This document shows positions 43,925-52,990 of a stretch of DNA of 64,000 nt, one piece after another. Source of the stretch: Arthrobacter sp. KBS0702 (GTDB lineage: Bacteria; Actinomycetota; Actinomycetes; Actinomycetales; Micrococcaceae); assembly GCF_005937985.2 (NCBI RefSeq), contig NZ_CP042172.1, positions 1,054,001 to 1,118,000 of the forward strand, given 5' to 3'. The translations under genes and the position numbers were made by a program. How positions within the stretch are numbered: the first letter of the stretch is position 1; each line of letters starts with the position of its first letter. Below the pieces are notes generated by a model. The model was not told where the DNA came from. It saw only the letters and a list, made by a program, of their open reading frames with translations, and searched no databases.

Positions 43925-44406
43925 AGCAAACCACCGACTGGCCCGCGGGCTTCGAGCCCGCCACGGCCCGGGTCTATGCCTACAACGAACTCCACACCCA
44001 GCTTTCGCCCGAACAGCTCTGGCCGGTACTCATCGAAGCGGAGGCGTGGCCCAGCTGGTACCGCAACGCCCGGGACGTGGTGCTCGACGGCGGCGGATCC
44101 CGGCTGGACGGTGCGTCCCGTTTCAGCTGGACCACCTTCGGCCTGCGGGTCGCCAGCACAGTCCGCGAATTCGAGCCGTGCAGACGGCTGGGCTGGGAAG
44201 GCGCCGGGCGCGGGTCCACCGGTTACCACCGCTGGGATCTGCAGCGCACGGCCGACGGCGGCACCCTGATCGTCACCGAGGAGGTCCAAGGCGGAATCAT
44301 CGCGCGGCTGCTGGGACCGCTGGTGAAGCGCAGCATCGAAAAGCAGCACCAGCACTGGTTGGAGGCCCTCGTGCAGACCGCCGGATCGCGGGCGCCCCGG
44401 TCCTAG
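43921..44406 (+). CDS. SRPBCC-fold protein
   Basis: A 161-residue protein of the SRPBCC/polyketide-cyclase-like superfamily: YNELHTQLSPEQLWPVL at the start, then WPSWYRNARDVVLDGG and a C-terminal helix (LGPLVKRSIEKQHQHWLEAL). Members bind hydrophobic ligands. It starts with GTG overlapping the SDR stop (GTGA). Its stop overlaps the stop of the convergent aldehyde dehydrogenase gene (CTAG). No substrate can be named. Confidence 0.85.
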   Translation: MKQTTDWPAGFEPATARVYAYNELHTQLSPEQLWPVLIEAEAWPSWYRNARDVVLDGGGSRLDGASRFSWTTFGLRVASTVREFEPCRRLGWEGAGRGSTGYHRWDLQRTADGGTLIVTEEVQGGIIARLLGPLVKRSIEKQHQHWLEALVQTAGSRAPRS

Positions 44407-45860
44407 AACGGGTAGGGCGCGATGTCCGGGCGCATCGTGAGCCACTGGATCTCGGTGAAGGACTCCATGTTGGCGTGGTGCCCGCCGATCCGTGAGCCGT
44501 TGCCGGAGTTCTTCACCCCGCCAAAGGGTGAGTTCGCCTCGTCGGAGACGGTCTGTTCGTTGATGTGGACCTTGCCGGAGTCCAGCCGGTCCGCGATGGT
44601 CATGGCCATGCCGACGTCGCCCAATATGCCGATGGAGAGGCCGTATTCGTTGTCGTTGGCCAGCGCCACCGCCTCATCGAGGGTGGAGAACTTCATCACG
44701 GGCGCCACCGGGCCGAAGATCTCGTCCTTCCAGGCCGGGCTGTCCTGGGCCAGGTCCACCAGCACCGTGGGCTGGTAGAAGCGGCCGTCGTGGGTGCCGC
44801 CGGCGGCCAGCCGGGCCCCGGCCTGCACCGCGTCCTGCACGATGCCGTCCACCCGCTGCAGCTGCCGTTCATCGATCACCGGGCCCAGCGCCACGGTGCC
44901 GCTCTTCGGATCTCCCACCGGAAGATGACCGGCTTTCTCGGACAGGGCGGCGACGTAGTCCTCGTAGATGTCCTCGTGCACAATGTGCCGACCGGCCGCC
45001 ATGCAGATCTGGCCCTGGTGCATAAACGATCCAAACGCCGCCGCGGACGCCGCCTTGGCCAGGTCCGCGCCGGGCAGCACGATCAGCGCGTTGTTGCCGC
45101 CGAGTTCCAGGTGGGCGCGCTTGAGCAGCCGCCCGGCCGCTTCGCCGACCTTCCGGCCGGCCGCCGTCGAGCCGGTAAAAGCAATCACGCGGACTTCGGG
45201 GGCTTCGACGACGGCGGCGCCGACGTCCGCGCCGCCGGGCAGCAGCGAGAGCAGCCCCGGCGGGAGTCCGGCCTCCTCGAAGATCCGCATCACGCTTACG
45301 CCGCCGCACACCGCTGTGCGGGGGTCCGGCTTGAGCAGTACGGCGTTGCCGAGGGCCAGGGCCGGGGCGACCGCGCGGATGGAGAGGATCAGCGGGAAGT
45401 TGAACGGCGCGATCACGGAGACCACGCCCACCGGCCGGCGCCGGGCGAAGGACCAGCGGTTCTCGTTCGAGGTGAGCACGTCCCCGGCCGGCAGCGAGGG
45501 CAGCGCGGAGGCGTCATAGCATTCGTTGGCGGCGATGTGCGTCTCCAGCCCGGCCTTGGGCGGGATGCCGCCGGATTCACGGACGATCCAGTCCTGGACT
45601 TCAGCGCCGTGCTCCTCCCAGAGCTGGCCGGCGCGGCGTAGCACAGCGGCCCGTTCCTCGGGATTGCGGGCGGCCCACTCCTTCTGCGCTTTCGCGGCGG
45701 TGGTGGAAGCTTCGCGGACGTCCGCTACGGAGGCGACGCCGTAGCTGCCCAGGGTCTCGCCGGTGGCAGGCTCGACGCTGGTGCCGGTTCCGCCGCCGCC
45801 GGCGCGCCAGCCGTTGAGGTAGATCTTGCCCTCCCAGAGGGCGGAGTCGAGCAGGGACAT
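44403..45860 (-). CDS. Benzaldehyde-dehydrogenase-like aldehyde dehydrogenase
   Basis: A 485-residue NAD(P)-dependent aldehyde dehydrogenase resembling benzaldehyde dehydrogenases (XylC type), oxidising an aldehyde to its acid. Catalytic residues are visible: Asn154 (APFNF), Lys177 (LLKPDP), Glu252 (LELGG) and nucleophile Cys286 (GQICMAAG). The ATG at 45860 has AAAGGACAGG upstream; in-frame starts up to 46001 lack this. It is monocistronic. Aromatic aldehyde use is a family guess. Confidence 0.9.
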   Translation of the reverse strand: MSLLDSALWEGKIYLNGWRAGGGGTGTSVEPATGETLGSYGVASVADVREASTTAAKAQKEWAARNPEERAAVLRRAGQLWEEHGAEVQDWIVRESGGIPPKAGLETHIAANECYDASALPSLPAGDVLTSNENRWSFARRRPVGVVSVIAPFNFPLILSIRAVAPALALGNAVLLKPDPRTAVCGGVSVMRIFEEAGLPPGLLSLLPGGADVGAAVVEAPEVRVIAFTGSTAAGRKVGEAAGRLLKRAHLELGGNNALIVLPGADLAKAASAAAFGSFMHQGQICMAAGRHIVHEDIYEDYVAALSEKAGHLPVGDPKSGTVALGPVIDERQLQRVDGIVQDAVQAGARLAAGGTHDGRFYQPTVLVDLAQDSPAWKDEIFGPVAPVMKFSTLDEAVALANDNEYGLSIGILGDVGMAMTIADRLDSGKVHINEQTVSDEANSPFGGVKNSGNGSRIGGHHANMESFTEIQWLTMRPDIAPYPF

Positions 45861-46043
45861 GTCCTGTCCTTTCATCGTGGTGCTGCCTTGGGCGTGCGGC
45901 GTCTGTCCACACCCGAATGCGAAGGGTGCGGCCCCGTCCATCACATGCCGCGCCGCCGTCGCCGTCAAGACCCGCCCATTTTCAACCCCGTCCGGTGACA
46001 TTGGACCCTAGCCCCGGGCCGCGGGTGGCGGGCACGGTGGACC

Positions 46044-46583
46044 ATGGCCAACATTTACATTCCCTTCGGGACCGTCGAGGGCCAGACGGCCCGGATCGCC
46101 GAGTACATCGCCTACGTGATTCGCGAGCACGGCCACGAGGCCCGGGCGGTCGACCTGCAGAGCGCCGGCGATGACCTCCCGGACGACTGCGACGGCGTCA
46201 TCGTCGGCGCCTCGGTCCACATGGGCAAGCACGAGGGGTTTGTCACGGATTTCGTCCGCGCGAACAGGGCGGCGCTGGAGCGGCTGCCCTCGGCGCTGTT
46301 CTCGGTCAGCCTCGCCGCCCATGGGGACGAGGAGAGCGCGGAAGGCTATGTGGAGAAGTTCGAGGAGGAAACCGGCTGGCGGCCGGCGCACGTCGGCCTC
46401 TTCGCCGGCGCGCTGCCCTACACCCAGTACGGCTTCCTCAAACGGCACATGATGAAGAGAATCACCAGCAGCAAAGGCTCACCGGACACGGACCTGTCCC
46501 GCGACTACGTCTACACCGAGTGGGACGGCGTCCGCCGTTTCGCCGAGGATTTCCTGGCCGGTTTGCCCGCCGCGGACACTTAG
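46044..46583 (+). CDS. HemG-like flavodoxin-domain protein
   Basis: A 179-residue flavodoxin-fold protein with the FMN phosphate loop near residue 9 (GTVEGQTARIAEYIA). Segments such as ALFSVSLAAHGDEE, GLFAGALPYTQYGF and YVYTEWDGVRRFAEDF match menaquinone-dependent protoporphyrinogen IX dehydrogenase HemG. HemG oxidises protoporphyrinogen IX at the membrane; actinobacteria usually use other enzymes for heme, so the role here is open. The stop overlaps the convergent membrane protein gene (TTAG). Confidence 0.8.
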   Translation: MANIYIPFGTVEGQTARIAEYIAYVIREHGHEARAVDLQSAGDDLPDDCDGVIVGASVHMGKHEGFVTDFVRANRAALERLPSALFSVSLAAHGDEESAEGYVEKFEEETGWRPAHVGLFAGALPYTQYGFLKRHMMKRITSSKGSPDTDLSRDYVYTEWDGVRRFAEDFLAGLPAADT

Positions 46584-47218
46584 GCCGCTGCGGCCCGCAC
46601 GTTGTCCGGCGTCGAACTCCCGCGGGCCATCCGGGCCGCCACCAGGTAGACGGCCCCGGTGATCAACGGGACCACGCTTGCCGCGGCCAGCGAGGCCGCC
46701 GGGCCGGACCTGCCGACGATCGTGATCAGGAGCGGCAGCGCACCCAGGGCCAGGAGCAGCCAGCCGGCCAGCCCGGTGCGCTTCAGCCCGAGGACGGCCG
46801 CCGGGAACGCCAGTGCCACGACGCCGACGGCGAGCACCGGCCCGTTGGCGTCCTGGAAGCTGCGCGCCGTGGCCGGGTCGAGGGCGAACCACACACAGAT
46901 GGCGACGAATGCCGCGGTCAGCGCCAGCAGCAGGGGAGCGGTCCCGGCCGGCCAGAACCAGGCGAGGGCCGCGAGGATCAGCATCGGCGCCGCCCAGGCC
47001 AGGATCATCAGCACCCCGGCGGTGCCGCCCGGCTCGTCCATGGCGTAACCGCCGATGAACGCCCCGCCGAACACGGTGAAGACCGCCATCAGTGCCGCGC
47101 CAGTTTTTACCAGGGCCGCGGACCGCCGCTGCGGGTCCGTCTGCCGTTTAGTGACAACCCCCAGCACGACGGCGACCACGACGACGGCGGCCACCGCCAG
47201 GATGATGGGGACGGACAC
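46580..47218 (-). CDS. Polytopic membrane protein of unknown function
   Basis: A 212-residue protein with about six hydrophobic helices and short loops; a basic segment (VTKRQTDPQRRS) follows TM1. GTG 47218 is the likely start because AGGAGG lies 6 bp upstream; an ATG at 47254 is in frame but lacks such a site. No family was recognised. It converges on the HemG-like gene with a 4-bp stop overlap. Confidence 0.72.
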   Translation of the reverse strand: MSVPIILAVAAVVVVAVVLGVVTKRQTDPQRRSAALVKTGAALMAVFTVFGGAFIGGYAMDEPGGTAGVLMILAWAAPMLILAALAWFWPAGTAPLLLALTAAFVAICVWFALDPATARSFQDANGPVLAVGVVALAFPAAVLGLKRTGLAGWLLLALGALPLLITIVGRSGPAASLAAASVVPLITGAVYLVAARMARGSSTPDNVRAAAA

Positions 47219-47375
47219 AGTTGCCTCCTGGAGACGGTGAGAACCTGTGTCCATTGAAGTCTGTGAGAGTGGGCGGGCCAAGGGGAGAAAGGCCCCGCCG
47301 TCCCTCGGAAGGGGTGGGCGATCAGGGATAAAGTCCCCTACCTCCGGCGGCGGTACATTTGGCATAGTGTCCGCC

Positions 47376-47753
47376 ATGGGGAAGTCCCGCAAAAATCACG
47401 GAGCGTCCGGCGGCCTTGTCTTCGCGCTGATCGTCGTCTCGCTGGTGGTCGCCTTCTGGCAGTGGATCGTGTTCGGAATCATCCTCTGCGCATTCTTCCG
47501 GATACTGTGGGTCTACATCAGCAAGGACGCCCACCCGTATGGGACGCAAAAGAAGCAACGGCCACAGAGGCCCCAGCCCGTCCGGACCAGGCCAGTAGCC
47601 AAGGGTGTCGCGGACGCGCCGGTCAGGCCCAAGACCACTCCGGCCCGTGAGTTGCCGTCACCGGACTACCTGCCCAGATGGACCGCCGCCCGCCGGTTTC
47701 ACTCTGATCGCGAGCATGACGACTGGCAGAAGCGCTTCGACAGCGTGGTCTAG
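47376..47753 (+). CDS. Small membrane protein with basic tail
   Basis: A 125-residue protein with a short basic N-terminus (MGKSRKNHG), two close hydrophobic helices (about 13-28 and 31-48) and a long Pro/Arg/Lys-rich cytoplasmic tail ending WQKRFDSVV. No known family. The ATG at 47376 is chosen because upstream in-frame residues are low-complexity and overlap the promoter region of the neighbouring minus-strand gene. Confidence 0.62.
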   Translation: MGKSRKNHGASGGLVFALIVVSLVVAFWQWIVFGIILCAFFRILWVYISKDAHPYGTQKKQRPQRPQPVRTRPVAKGVADAPVRPKTTPARELPSPDYLPRWTAARRFHSDREHDDWQKRFDSVV

Positions 47754-47774
47754 CAACGCACTGCCGCCAAGTCC

Positions 47775-49328
47775 TCAAACCCCCGCCCCCTGGTAGTGCC
47801 TCTCGATGAGCCCCTTGATGTCCTCGTGGCAGCCGCCGCAGCCGGTGCCGGCGCGGGTCTCCCTGGAGACCTCGGCCACCGTCCCGCAGCCGCCGGTCAC
47901 CGCGGCGGCAATGGCGGTTCCGCTGACCCCGGCGCAGCGGCACACGGTCCGCTCGGGATCAGCGGCAGTAGAAGGAGCCTGGTCCGGGCCGTCCAGCCGC
48001 AGCAGCAGCGACCGGTCCGCCGGCAGCTCGGCGCCGCGTTCGAAGAGCTGCACCAGTTCGGCCCCGGTGCGGGGCATGCCCACCGCCACCAGGCCCTCGA
48101 GCACGCCGGCCCGGGTGGTCATCTTGACGTAGCGGCCGTGCTCGGGGTCGGACCACTGGGCCACCTGCAGCCGCGCCCGCCCACCCACGGCCCCGGCGGT
48201 CAAAGCCTCCTCGTCCCAGGGCTCGGCGGACACATCGCCGGCCACGGCCATAGTCAGGCCGCGGGCCTTGAGCACCAAGACACTCGGCTGTTCCGCCGGC
48301 AGCGGCGGCACGGCTTCAGCCTCGGCATCAGAGCGGGACGCCAGCAGGGTCAGGTACCCGGCCAGCCATTCGGCTTGCCGCCAGCCCGGGCCTACCAGCC
48401 CGGCCGGCCCACGGGCGCTCCGGCAGGCCAGGCAGTCCGGGTCGGGGCAGCGGACCTCGGCGCAGTCGCCGATCGCGAAAATGTGGGGTTCGTGGTGCGC
48501 CCTCAAACGGTGGTCCACGAGGATTCCTGCCGCCGTCGACAGTCCGCAGCCCTCCGCCAGCTCCGTCCGCGGCCGCACACCGCAGGAGAGCACCAGCAGC
48601 TCGCCGTCGATCGCGGAACCGTCGTCCAGCAGCAGCGCGGTGAAGCCGCCGTCGTCCCCGGTCTCCACGGCGACCGAGCGGGCGTTGCCGGCCACCCGCA
48701 CACCGCAGTTCCGCAGGGACGCCGCGAGCACGGCACCGCCACCGCGGTCGATATTGCGGCCCAACGGGTGCGGGCCATTGTGTACCACGGTCACGGTGGC
48801 GCCCTCCTCGGCCGCGGCCAGCGCCGTCTCCAGGCCCAGCACGCCGCCGCCCAGGACCACCACGCGCTTACCGCCCGCCACCGCCGCCTGCAACGCCGAA
48901 GCGTCCGCCAGGTCCCGCAGCGCCGTCACACCGGCGGGCAGCACCGGGGCGGCCGGATCCGGGTTCAGCCCGGTGAGGTTGGGGATCACCGGGCGTGACC
49001 CGGTGGCGAAGACCAGCCGGTCGTAGCCGGGGGAGCTGCCGTCGCCCAGCAGGACCCGCTGCCGGGCCCGGTCCACCCGGCGGACCCGGACCCCCAGCCG
49101 GACGTCCACGCCGTCGGCAACCAGTGCGGCCGCGTCGGCCAGCGCCAGGGCGCCCGCCGTAGTCCGGCCGACGCCGAGGTCGGCCACCAGCACGCGGTTG
49201 TACGCTGCCTCCGCTTCCTCACCGACGACGGTCAGGTGTACCAGCCCGCTCCGCACCGCCGGCAGCAGCTCGTCGATCAGCCGCGCTGCCACCGGGCCGA
49301 AGCCCACCACCACAATCCGCTCCGTCAT
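47775..49328 (-). CDS. NasB-like NADH reductase with [2Fe-2S] BFD domain and extra Cys cluster
   Basis: A 517-residue electron-transfer subunit for assimilatory nitrate reductase. FAD motif VVVGFGPVAAR (6-16), NAD motif VVVLGGGVLGLE (156-167), FAD motif IFAIGDC (283-289), and a C-terminal BFD-like [2Fe-2S] domain (Cys463, Cys465, Cys497, Cys500). Unusually, Cys289, Cys294, Cys299 and Cys302 form a C-x4-C-x4-C-x2-C cluster in an insertion straight after the FAD motif. The start overlaps the nasC stop (ATGA). It should pass NADH electrons to NasC in the cytosol. Confidence 0.87.
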   Translation of the reverse strand: MTERIVVVGFGPVAARLIDELLPAVRSGLVHLTVVGEEAEAAYNRVLVADLGVGRTTAGALALADAAALVADGVDVRLGVRVRRVDRARQRVLLGDGSSPGYDRLVFATGSRPVIPNLTGLNPDPAAPVLPAGVTALRDLADASALQAAVAGGKRVVVLGGGVLGLETALAAAEEGATVTVVHNGPHPLGRNIDRGGGAVLAASLRNCGVRVAGNARSVAVETGDDGGFTALLLDDGSAIDGELLVLSCGVRPRTELAEGCGLSTAAGILVDHRLRAHHEPHIFAIGDCAEVRCPDPDCLACRSARGPAGLVGPGWRQAEWLAGYLTLLASRSDAEAEAVPPLPAEQPSVLVLKARGLTMAVAGDVSAEPWDEEALTAGAVGGRARLQVAQWSDPEHGRYVKMTTRAGVLEGLVAVGMPRTGAELVQLFERGAELPADRSLLLRLDGPDQAPSTAADPERTVCRCAGVSGTAIAAAVTGGCGTVAEVSRETRAGTGCGGCHEDIKGLIERHYQGAGV

Positions 49329-51484
49329 GGCGCACTCTCCATCTGCAGTACCTCCGCGCGGGCGCCGGCCGAAGCCGGCCTTACCCACACCTTGCTGGTC
49401 TTGAACTCGGGCATCCCGGAGAGCGGGTCCGTGGCCGCCTCGGTGAGCCGGTTGGCGCTCTCCAGCCCGGGGAAGTGGAACGGCAGGAACACGGTCTCCG
49501 GCCGGATCGCCGCGCTGAGCTCGGCCCGGCAGAGGACCTCGCCGCGCCCGTTCGCGACGGCGACGACGTCGCCCTCGGCGATGCCCTGCGCCGCGGCGGA
49601 CGCCGGGTGCAGCTGCAGCCGGGCCTCGGGGCGTGCCGCGGAAAGGGCGGCCACCCGGCGGGTCTGGGTACCGGACTGGTAGTGCTCCAGCAGGCGCCCG
49701 GTGACCAGGGTCATCGGCGTGCCCGCGGCCTCCGGAACCGCGGCAAATGTCCGGCCGCGGGGCGTCACCGGGGTGAACACCGCCCGGCCGTCCGGATGGG
49801 CAAAGGAGTCCCGGAACAGCCGCGGCGTCCCGGTGCTGCCGGCCGGGTAGGGCCAGTAGGCTTCCTCGCCGCGGTCCAGCAGGGCGTAGTCGATTCCCGA
49901 GTAGTCGGCGAGCCCGCCGGCGGAGGCGCGGCGGAGTTCCTCGAACACCGTCTCCGGATCTTCGCTGAAGGTCGACGGCGCATCCAGCAGCCTGGCCAGC
50001 CGGGCCATGATCCACAGTTCGCTGCGCACCCCGGGCGGGGGAGCGATGGCCCGGCGCCGGCGGAGCACCCGGCCTTCGAGGTTGGTCAGCGTGCCTTCTT
50101 CCTCGGCCCACTGGGTGACCGGCAGGATCAGGTCCGCCTCGGCCGCCGTCTCGGATACGAAGAAGTCGCAGACCACCAGGAAGTCCAGGCTGCGCAGCCC
50201 GGCGATCACGGCGTTCGCGTCCGGTGCGGAGACCGCCACGTTGGCGCCGTGCACGAACAGGCAGCGGACGCCGTCGGGCTGTCCCAGCGACCTGAGCAGT
50301 TCGACGGCGGGGAGGCCGGGGCCGGGGATCGAGGACTCCGGCACGCCCCAGACGGATGCGACGTGGGCGCGGGCGGCGGGGTCGGTGATCTTGCGGTAGC
50401 CGGGGAGCTGGTCCGCCTTCTGGCCGTGTTCGCGGCCGCCCTGACCGTTGCCCTGGCCGGTGAGGGTGCCGTAGCCGCTGCGTGCCGAGCCCGGCAGGCC
50501 CAGCAGCAGGGCGAGGTTGATGGCGGCGGTGGCGGTGTCCGTGCCGTCCACATGCTGTTCGACGCCGCGGCCGGTCAGGATGTAGCTGCCGCCCCGGCGG
50601 GCACCGTCGGCCAGCCGGCGGGCGGTGTCACGGATCAGCCCGGCCGGGACGCCGGTGAGGGTCTGCACCCGCTCGGGCCAGTAGCCGGCGGCGCTGCGGG
50701 CCAGCGCCGCGTAGCCGGTGGTGCGCTCCGCGATGTAGCCGCTGTCCGCCAGCCCTTCGTGGATGACCACGTGCGCCAGGCCCAGCAGCAGGGCCAGGTC
50801 GGTGCCGGGCAGTGGCTGCAGGTGCAGGCCGCCGCCGTCGGCGGTGAACGCCGCGGTGGCGGAGCGGCGGGGGTCGACGACGATCAGGCCGCCGGCGTCG
50901 CGTGCGCCCTGCAGGTGCTGGACAAACGGCGGCATGGTCTCGGCCACGTTGGACCCCAGCAGCAGGATGGTGCTGGCGGCGTCGAGGTCCGCGAGCGGGA
51001 AGGGGAGGCCGCGGTCCAAGCCGAAGGCGCGCATGCCGGCCGCGGCGGCGGAGGACATGCAGAACCGGCCGTTGTAGTCGATCCGTGAGGTGCCGAGGGC
51101 CAGCCGGGCGAATTTGCCCAGCTGGTAGGCCTTCTCGTTGGTGAGCCCGCCGCCGCCGAACACGCCGACGGCGTCCGGGCCGTAGCGGGCGCGGGTGGCC
51201 TTCACCGCGGTGACGATGCGTTCCAGGGCCTCGTCCCAGCTAACCGGGCGGTGCACGCCGTCGGCGCCCCTGAGCAGCGGCTCGGTGACGCGCCCCGGGT
51301 GCTCCAGCAACGACGCCGAGGTCCAGCCCTTGCGGCACAGCCCGCCGCGGTTGGTGGGGAAGTCGCGGCCGGCCACCTCCAACGGGGCCGCTTCCAGCGG
51401 AGCGGCAGCCCTTGCCGGAGCGGTCAGCGTCATGGCGCACTGGAGCGCGCAGTAGGGGCAGTGCGTGGCGGCGCCGTCGGTCAT
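49325..51484 (-). CDS. nasC: Assimilatory nitrate reductase catalytic subunit
   Basis: A 719-residue Mo-bisMGD oxidoreductase reducing nitrate to nitrite. The N-terminal [4Fe-4S] ligands are Cys9, Cys12, Cys16 and Cys50. The Mo ligand is Cys142 (NGRFCMSS). The C-terminal MGD-binding domain includes TGRLLEHYQSGTQTRR and FHFPGLESANRLT. There is no Tat signal, so it is cytoplasmic and assimilatory. The C-terminus lacks the BFD domain found in some NasA, which here is on the reductase partner. The start directly abuts the narK stop, giving a narK-nasC-nasB operon. Confidence 0.93.
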   Translation of the reverse strand: MTDGAATHCPYCALQCAMTLTAPARAAAPLEAAPLEVAGRDFPTNRGGLCRKGWTSASLLEHPGRVTEPLLRGADGVHRPVSWDEALERIVTAVKATRARYGPDAVGVFGGGGLTNEKAYQLGKFARLALGTSRIDYNGRFCMSSAAAAGMRAFGLDRGLPFPLADLDAASTILLLGSNVAETMPPFVQHLQGARDAGGLIVVDPRRSATAAFTADGGGLHLQPLPGTDLALLLGLAHVVIHEGLADSGYIAERTTGYAALARSAAGYWPERVQTLTGVPAGLIRDTARRLADGARRGGSYILTGRGVEQHVDGTDTATAAINLALLLGLPGSARSGYGTLTGQGNGQGGREHGQKADQLPGYRKITDPAARAHVASVWGVPESSIPGPGLPAVELLRSLGQPDGVRCLFVHGANVAVSAPDANAVIAGLRSLDFLVVCDFFVSETAAEADLILPVTQWAEEEGTLTNLEGRVLRRRRAIAPPPGVRSELWIMARLARLLDAPSTFSEDPETVFEELRRASAGGLADYSGIDYALLDRGEEAYWPYPAGSTGTPRLFRDSFAHPDGRAVFTPVTPRGRTFAAVPEAAGTPMTLVTGRLLEHYQSGTQTRRVAALSAARPEARLQLHPASAAAQGIAEGDVVAVANGRGEVLCRAELSAAIRPETVFLPFHFPGLESANRLTEAATDPLSGMPEFKTSKVWVRPASAGARAEVLQMESAP

Positions 51485-52948
51485 TTAGACGTGTCCTTTT
51501 CCGTGGCGGGTGGCGGGGCGCAGGTAGCAGGCCCAGCAGACGGCCAGCATCACGAGGTAGGCGGCGACGAAACCGTAGAAGGCCGGGGTGTAGGAGCCGC
51601 TGGCGGTGTTGGAGGCGTTGAGGACCTGCGGGATGACGAAGCCGCCGTAGGCACCGATCGCGGAAATCAGGCCCAGCGCGGAGGACGCCAGACGCTGGGT
51701 GGCCACGGTGCTGGCACCGGAACGGGCCGCGCGGCTGTGCAGGGCGAAGATCACCGGGATCATCCGGTAGGTGGCCCCGTTGCCGAAGCCGCTGGCCGTG
51801 AACAGCGCCAGGAAGAGGGTGAGGAAGAGCCAGAAGTTCCCCAGTGGCAGCGTCCAGACCATGGTCAGGGTGATCACGGCCATTGCGGCGAACGCGGTGA
51901 CGGTCATCCGCGCCCCGCCGAGCAGGTCCGCCATCCTGCCGCCGAAGGGCCGGGCCAGCGAGCCGACCAGCGGGCCCAGGAACGCCAGCGACAACGCCAC
52001 GGTGCCGACGCCGATCGAGGAGAACGCCGGGAAGTAGTCCTTGATCAGCTTCGGGAACACGCCGGCGAAGCCGATGAAGGAGCCGAAGGTGCCGATGTAG
52101 AGCAGCGCCATGACCCACAGATGGGGTTCCTTGACGGCGGCGAGCGAGCCGGCGACGTCGCCCTTGGCGCTGGTGAGGTTGTCCATGTACTTCCAAGCAC
52201 CGAATGCGGCCAGCAGGATCAGGGGGATCCACATCAGGCCGGCCACGGGCAGGTTAACGGCACCCGCGGCGAGCAGCGTGACGGCGATCGGGACGGCGAG
52301 CTGGGCGACGGCGGCGCCGAGGTTCCCGCCGGCGGCGTTCAGTCCCAGCGCCCAGCCCTTTTCGCGGGCCGGGTAGAAGAAGGTGATGTTGGCCATCGAG
52401 CTGGCGAAGTTGCCGCCGCCGAAGCCGGCCAGGGCGGCCACGAGCAGCATGACGCCGAACGGGGTGCCGGGGTTCCCCACGCACAGGGCCAGCCCGGTCG
52501 AGGGGACCAGCAGCAGCAGGGCCGAGACGATGGTCCAGTTCCGGCCGCCGAAGCGCGGGACCATAAAGGTGTAGGGGATCCGGAGCGTCGCGCCGACCAG
52601 GCTGGGCATCGAGATCAGCCAGAAGATCTCGTTCGTGGAGAAGCGGAAGCCGGCCGAGGGGAGCTGGACCACCACAATCGACCAGAGCTGCCAGACCACA
52701 AAGCCCAGGAACTCCGCGAAGATGGACCAGTTCAGGTTCCGGCGGGCGATGCCGCGGCCCAGGGACTCCCACTGTTCCTTGTTCTCGGCGTCCCAGTTGG
52801 CGATCCAGCGGCCCGGGCGGTATTCCAACGCCGGGCCGCCGACGGCGGTGCGAGCGACGGGTGCTGTGCGGTCGGGCGCCGTGGGTGCGGTGTCGGCGTC
52901 GTGGTTCGGGGAAACGCCGGTAATGGCGTCGGCAATGCGTTCAGTCAC
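51485..52948 (-). CDS. NarK-family nitrate/nitrite transporter
   Basis: A 487-residue MFS transporter with 12 predicted helices and the nitrate/nitrite porter signatures GFGGGNFASSMANITFFYP (TM5) and GNGATYRMIP (TM11). It imports nitrate or exports nitrite. A 60-residue hydrophilic N-terminal extension precedes WIANWDAENKEQWES. GTG 52948 is chosen because GAAGGAGG lies about 6 bp upstream; a further in-frame start at 52975 has none. It is the first gene of the nitrate operon, downstream of a possible GlnR-type box. Confidence 0.92.
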   Translation of the reverse strand: MTERIADAITGVSPNHDADTAPTAPDRTAPVARTAVGGPALEYRPGRWIANWDAENKEQWESLGRGIARRNLNWSIFAEFLGFVVWQLWSIVVVQLPSAGFRFSTNEIFWLISMPSLVGATLRIPYTFMVPRFGGRNWTIVSALLLLVPSTGLALCVGNPGTPFGVMLLVAALAGFGGGNFASSMANITFFYPAREKGWALGLNAAGGNLGAAVAQLAVPIAVTLLAAGAVNLPVAGLMWIPLILLAAFGAWKYMDNLTSAKGDVAGSLAAVKEPHLWVMALLYIGTFGSFIGFAGVFPKLIKDYFPAFSSIGVGTVALSLAFLGPLVGSLARPFGGRMADLLGGARMTVTAFAAMAVITLTMVWTLPLGNFWLFLTLFLALFTASGFGNGATYRMIPVIFALHSRAARSGASTVATQRLASSALGLISAIGAYGGFVIPQVLNASNTASGSYTPAFYGFVAAYLVMLAVCWACYLRPATRHGKGHV

Positions 52949-52990
52949 GGGGACCTCCTTCGGGGTGTCCCTCAAAACTAGGGACGCCGC

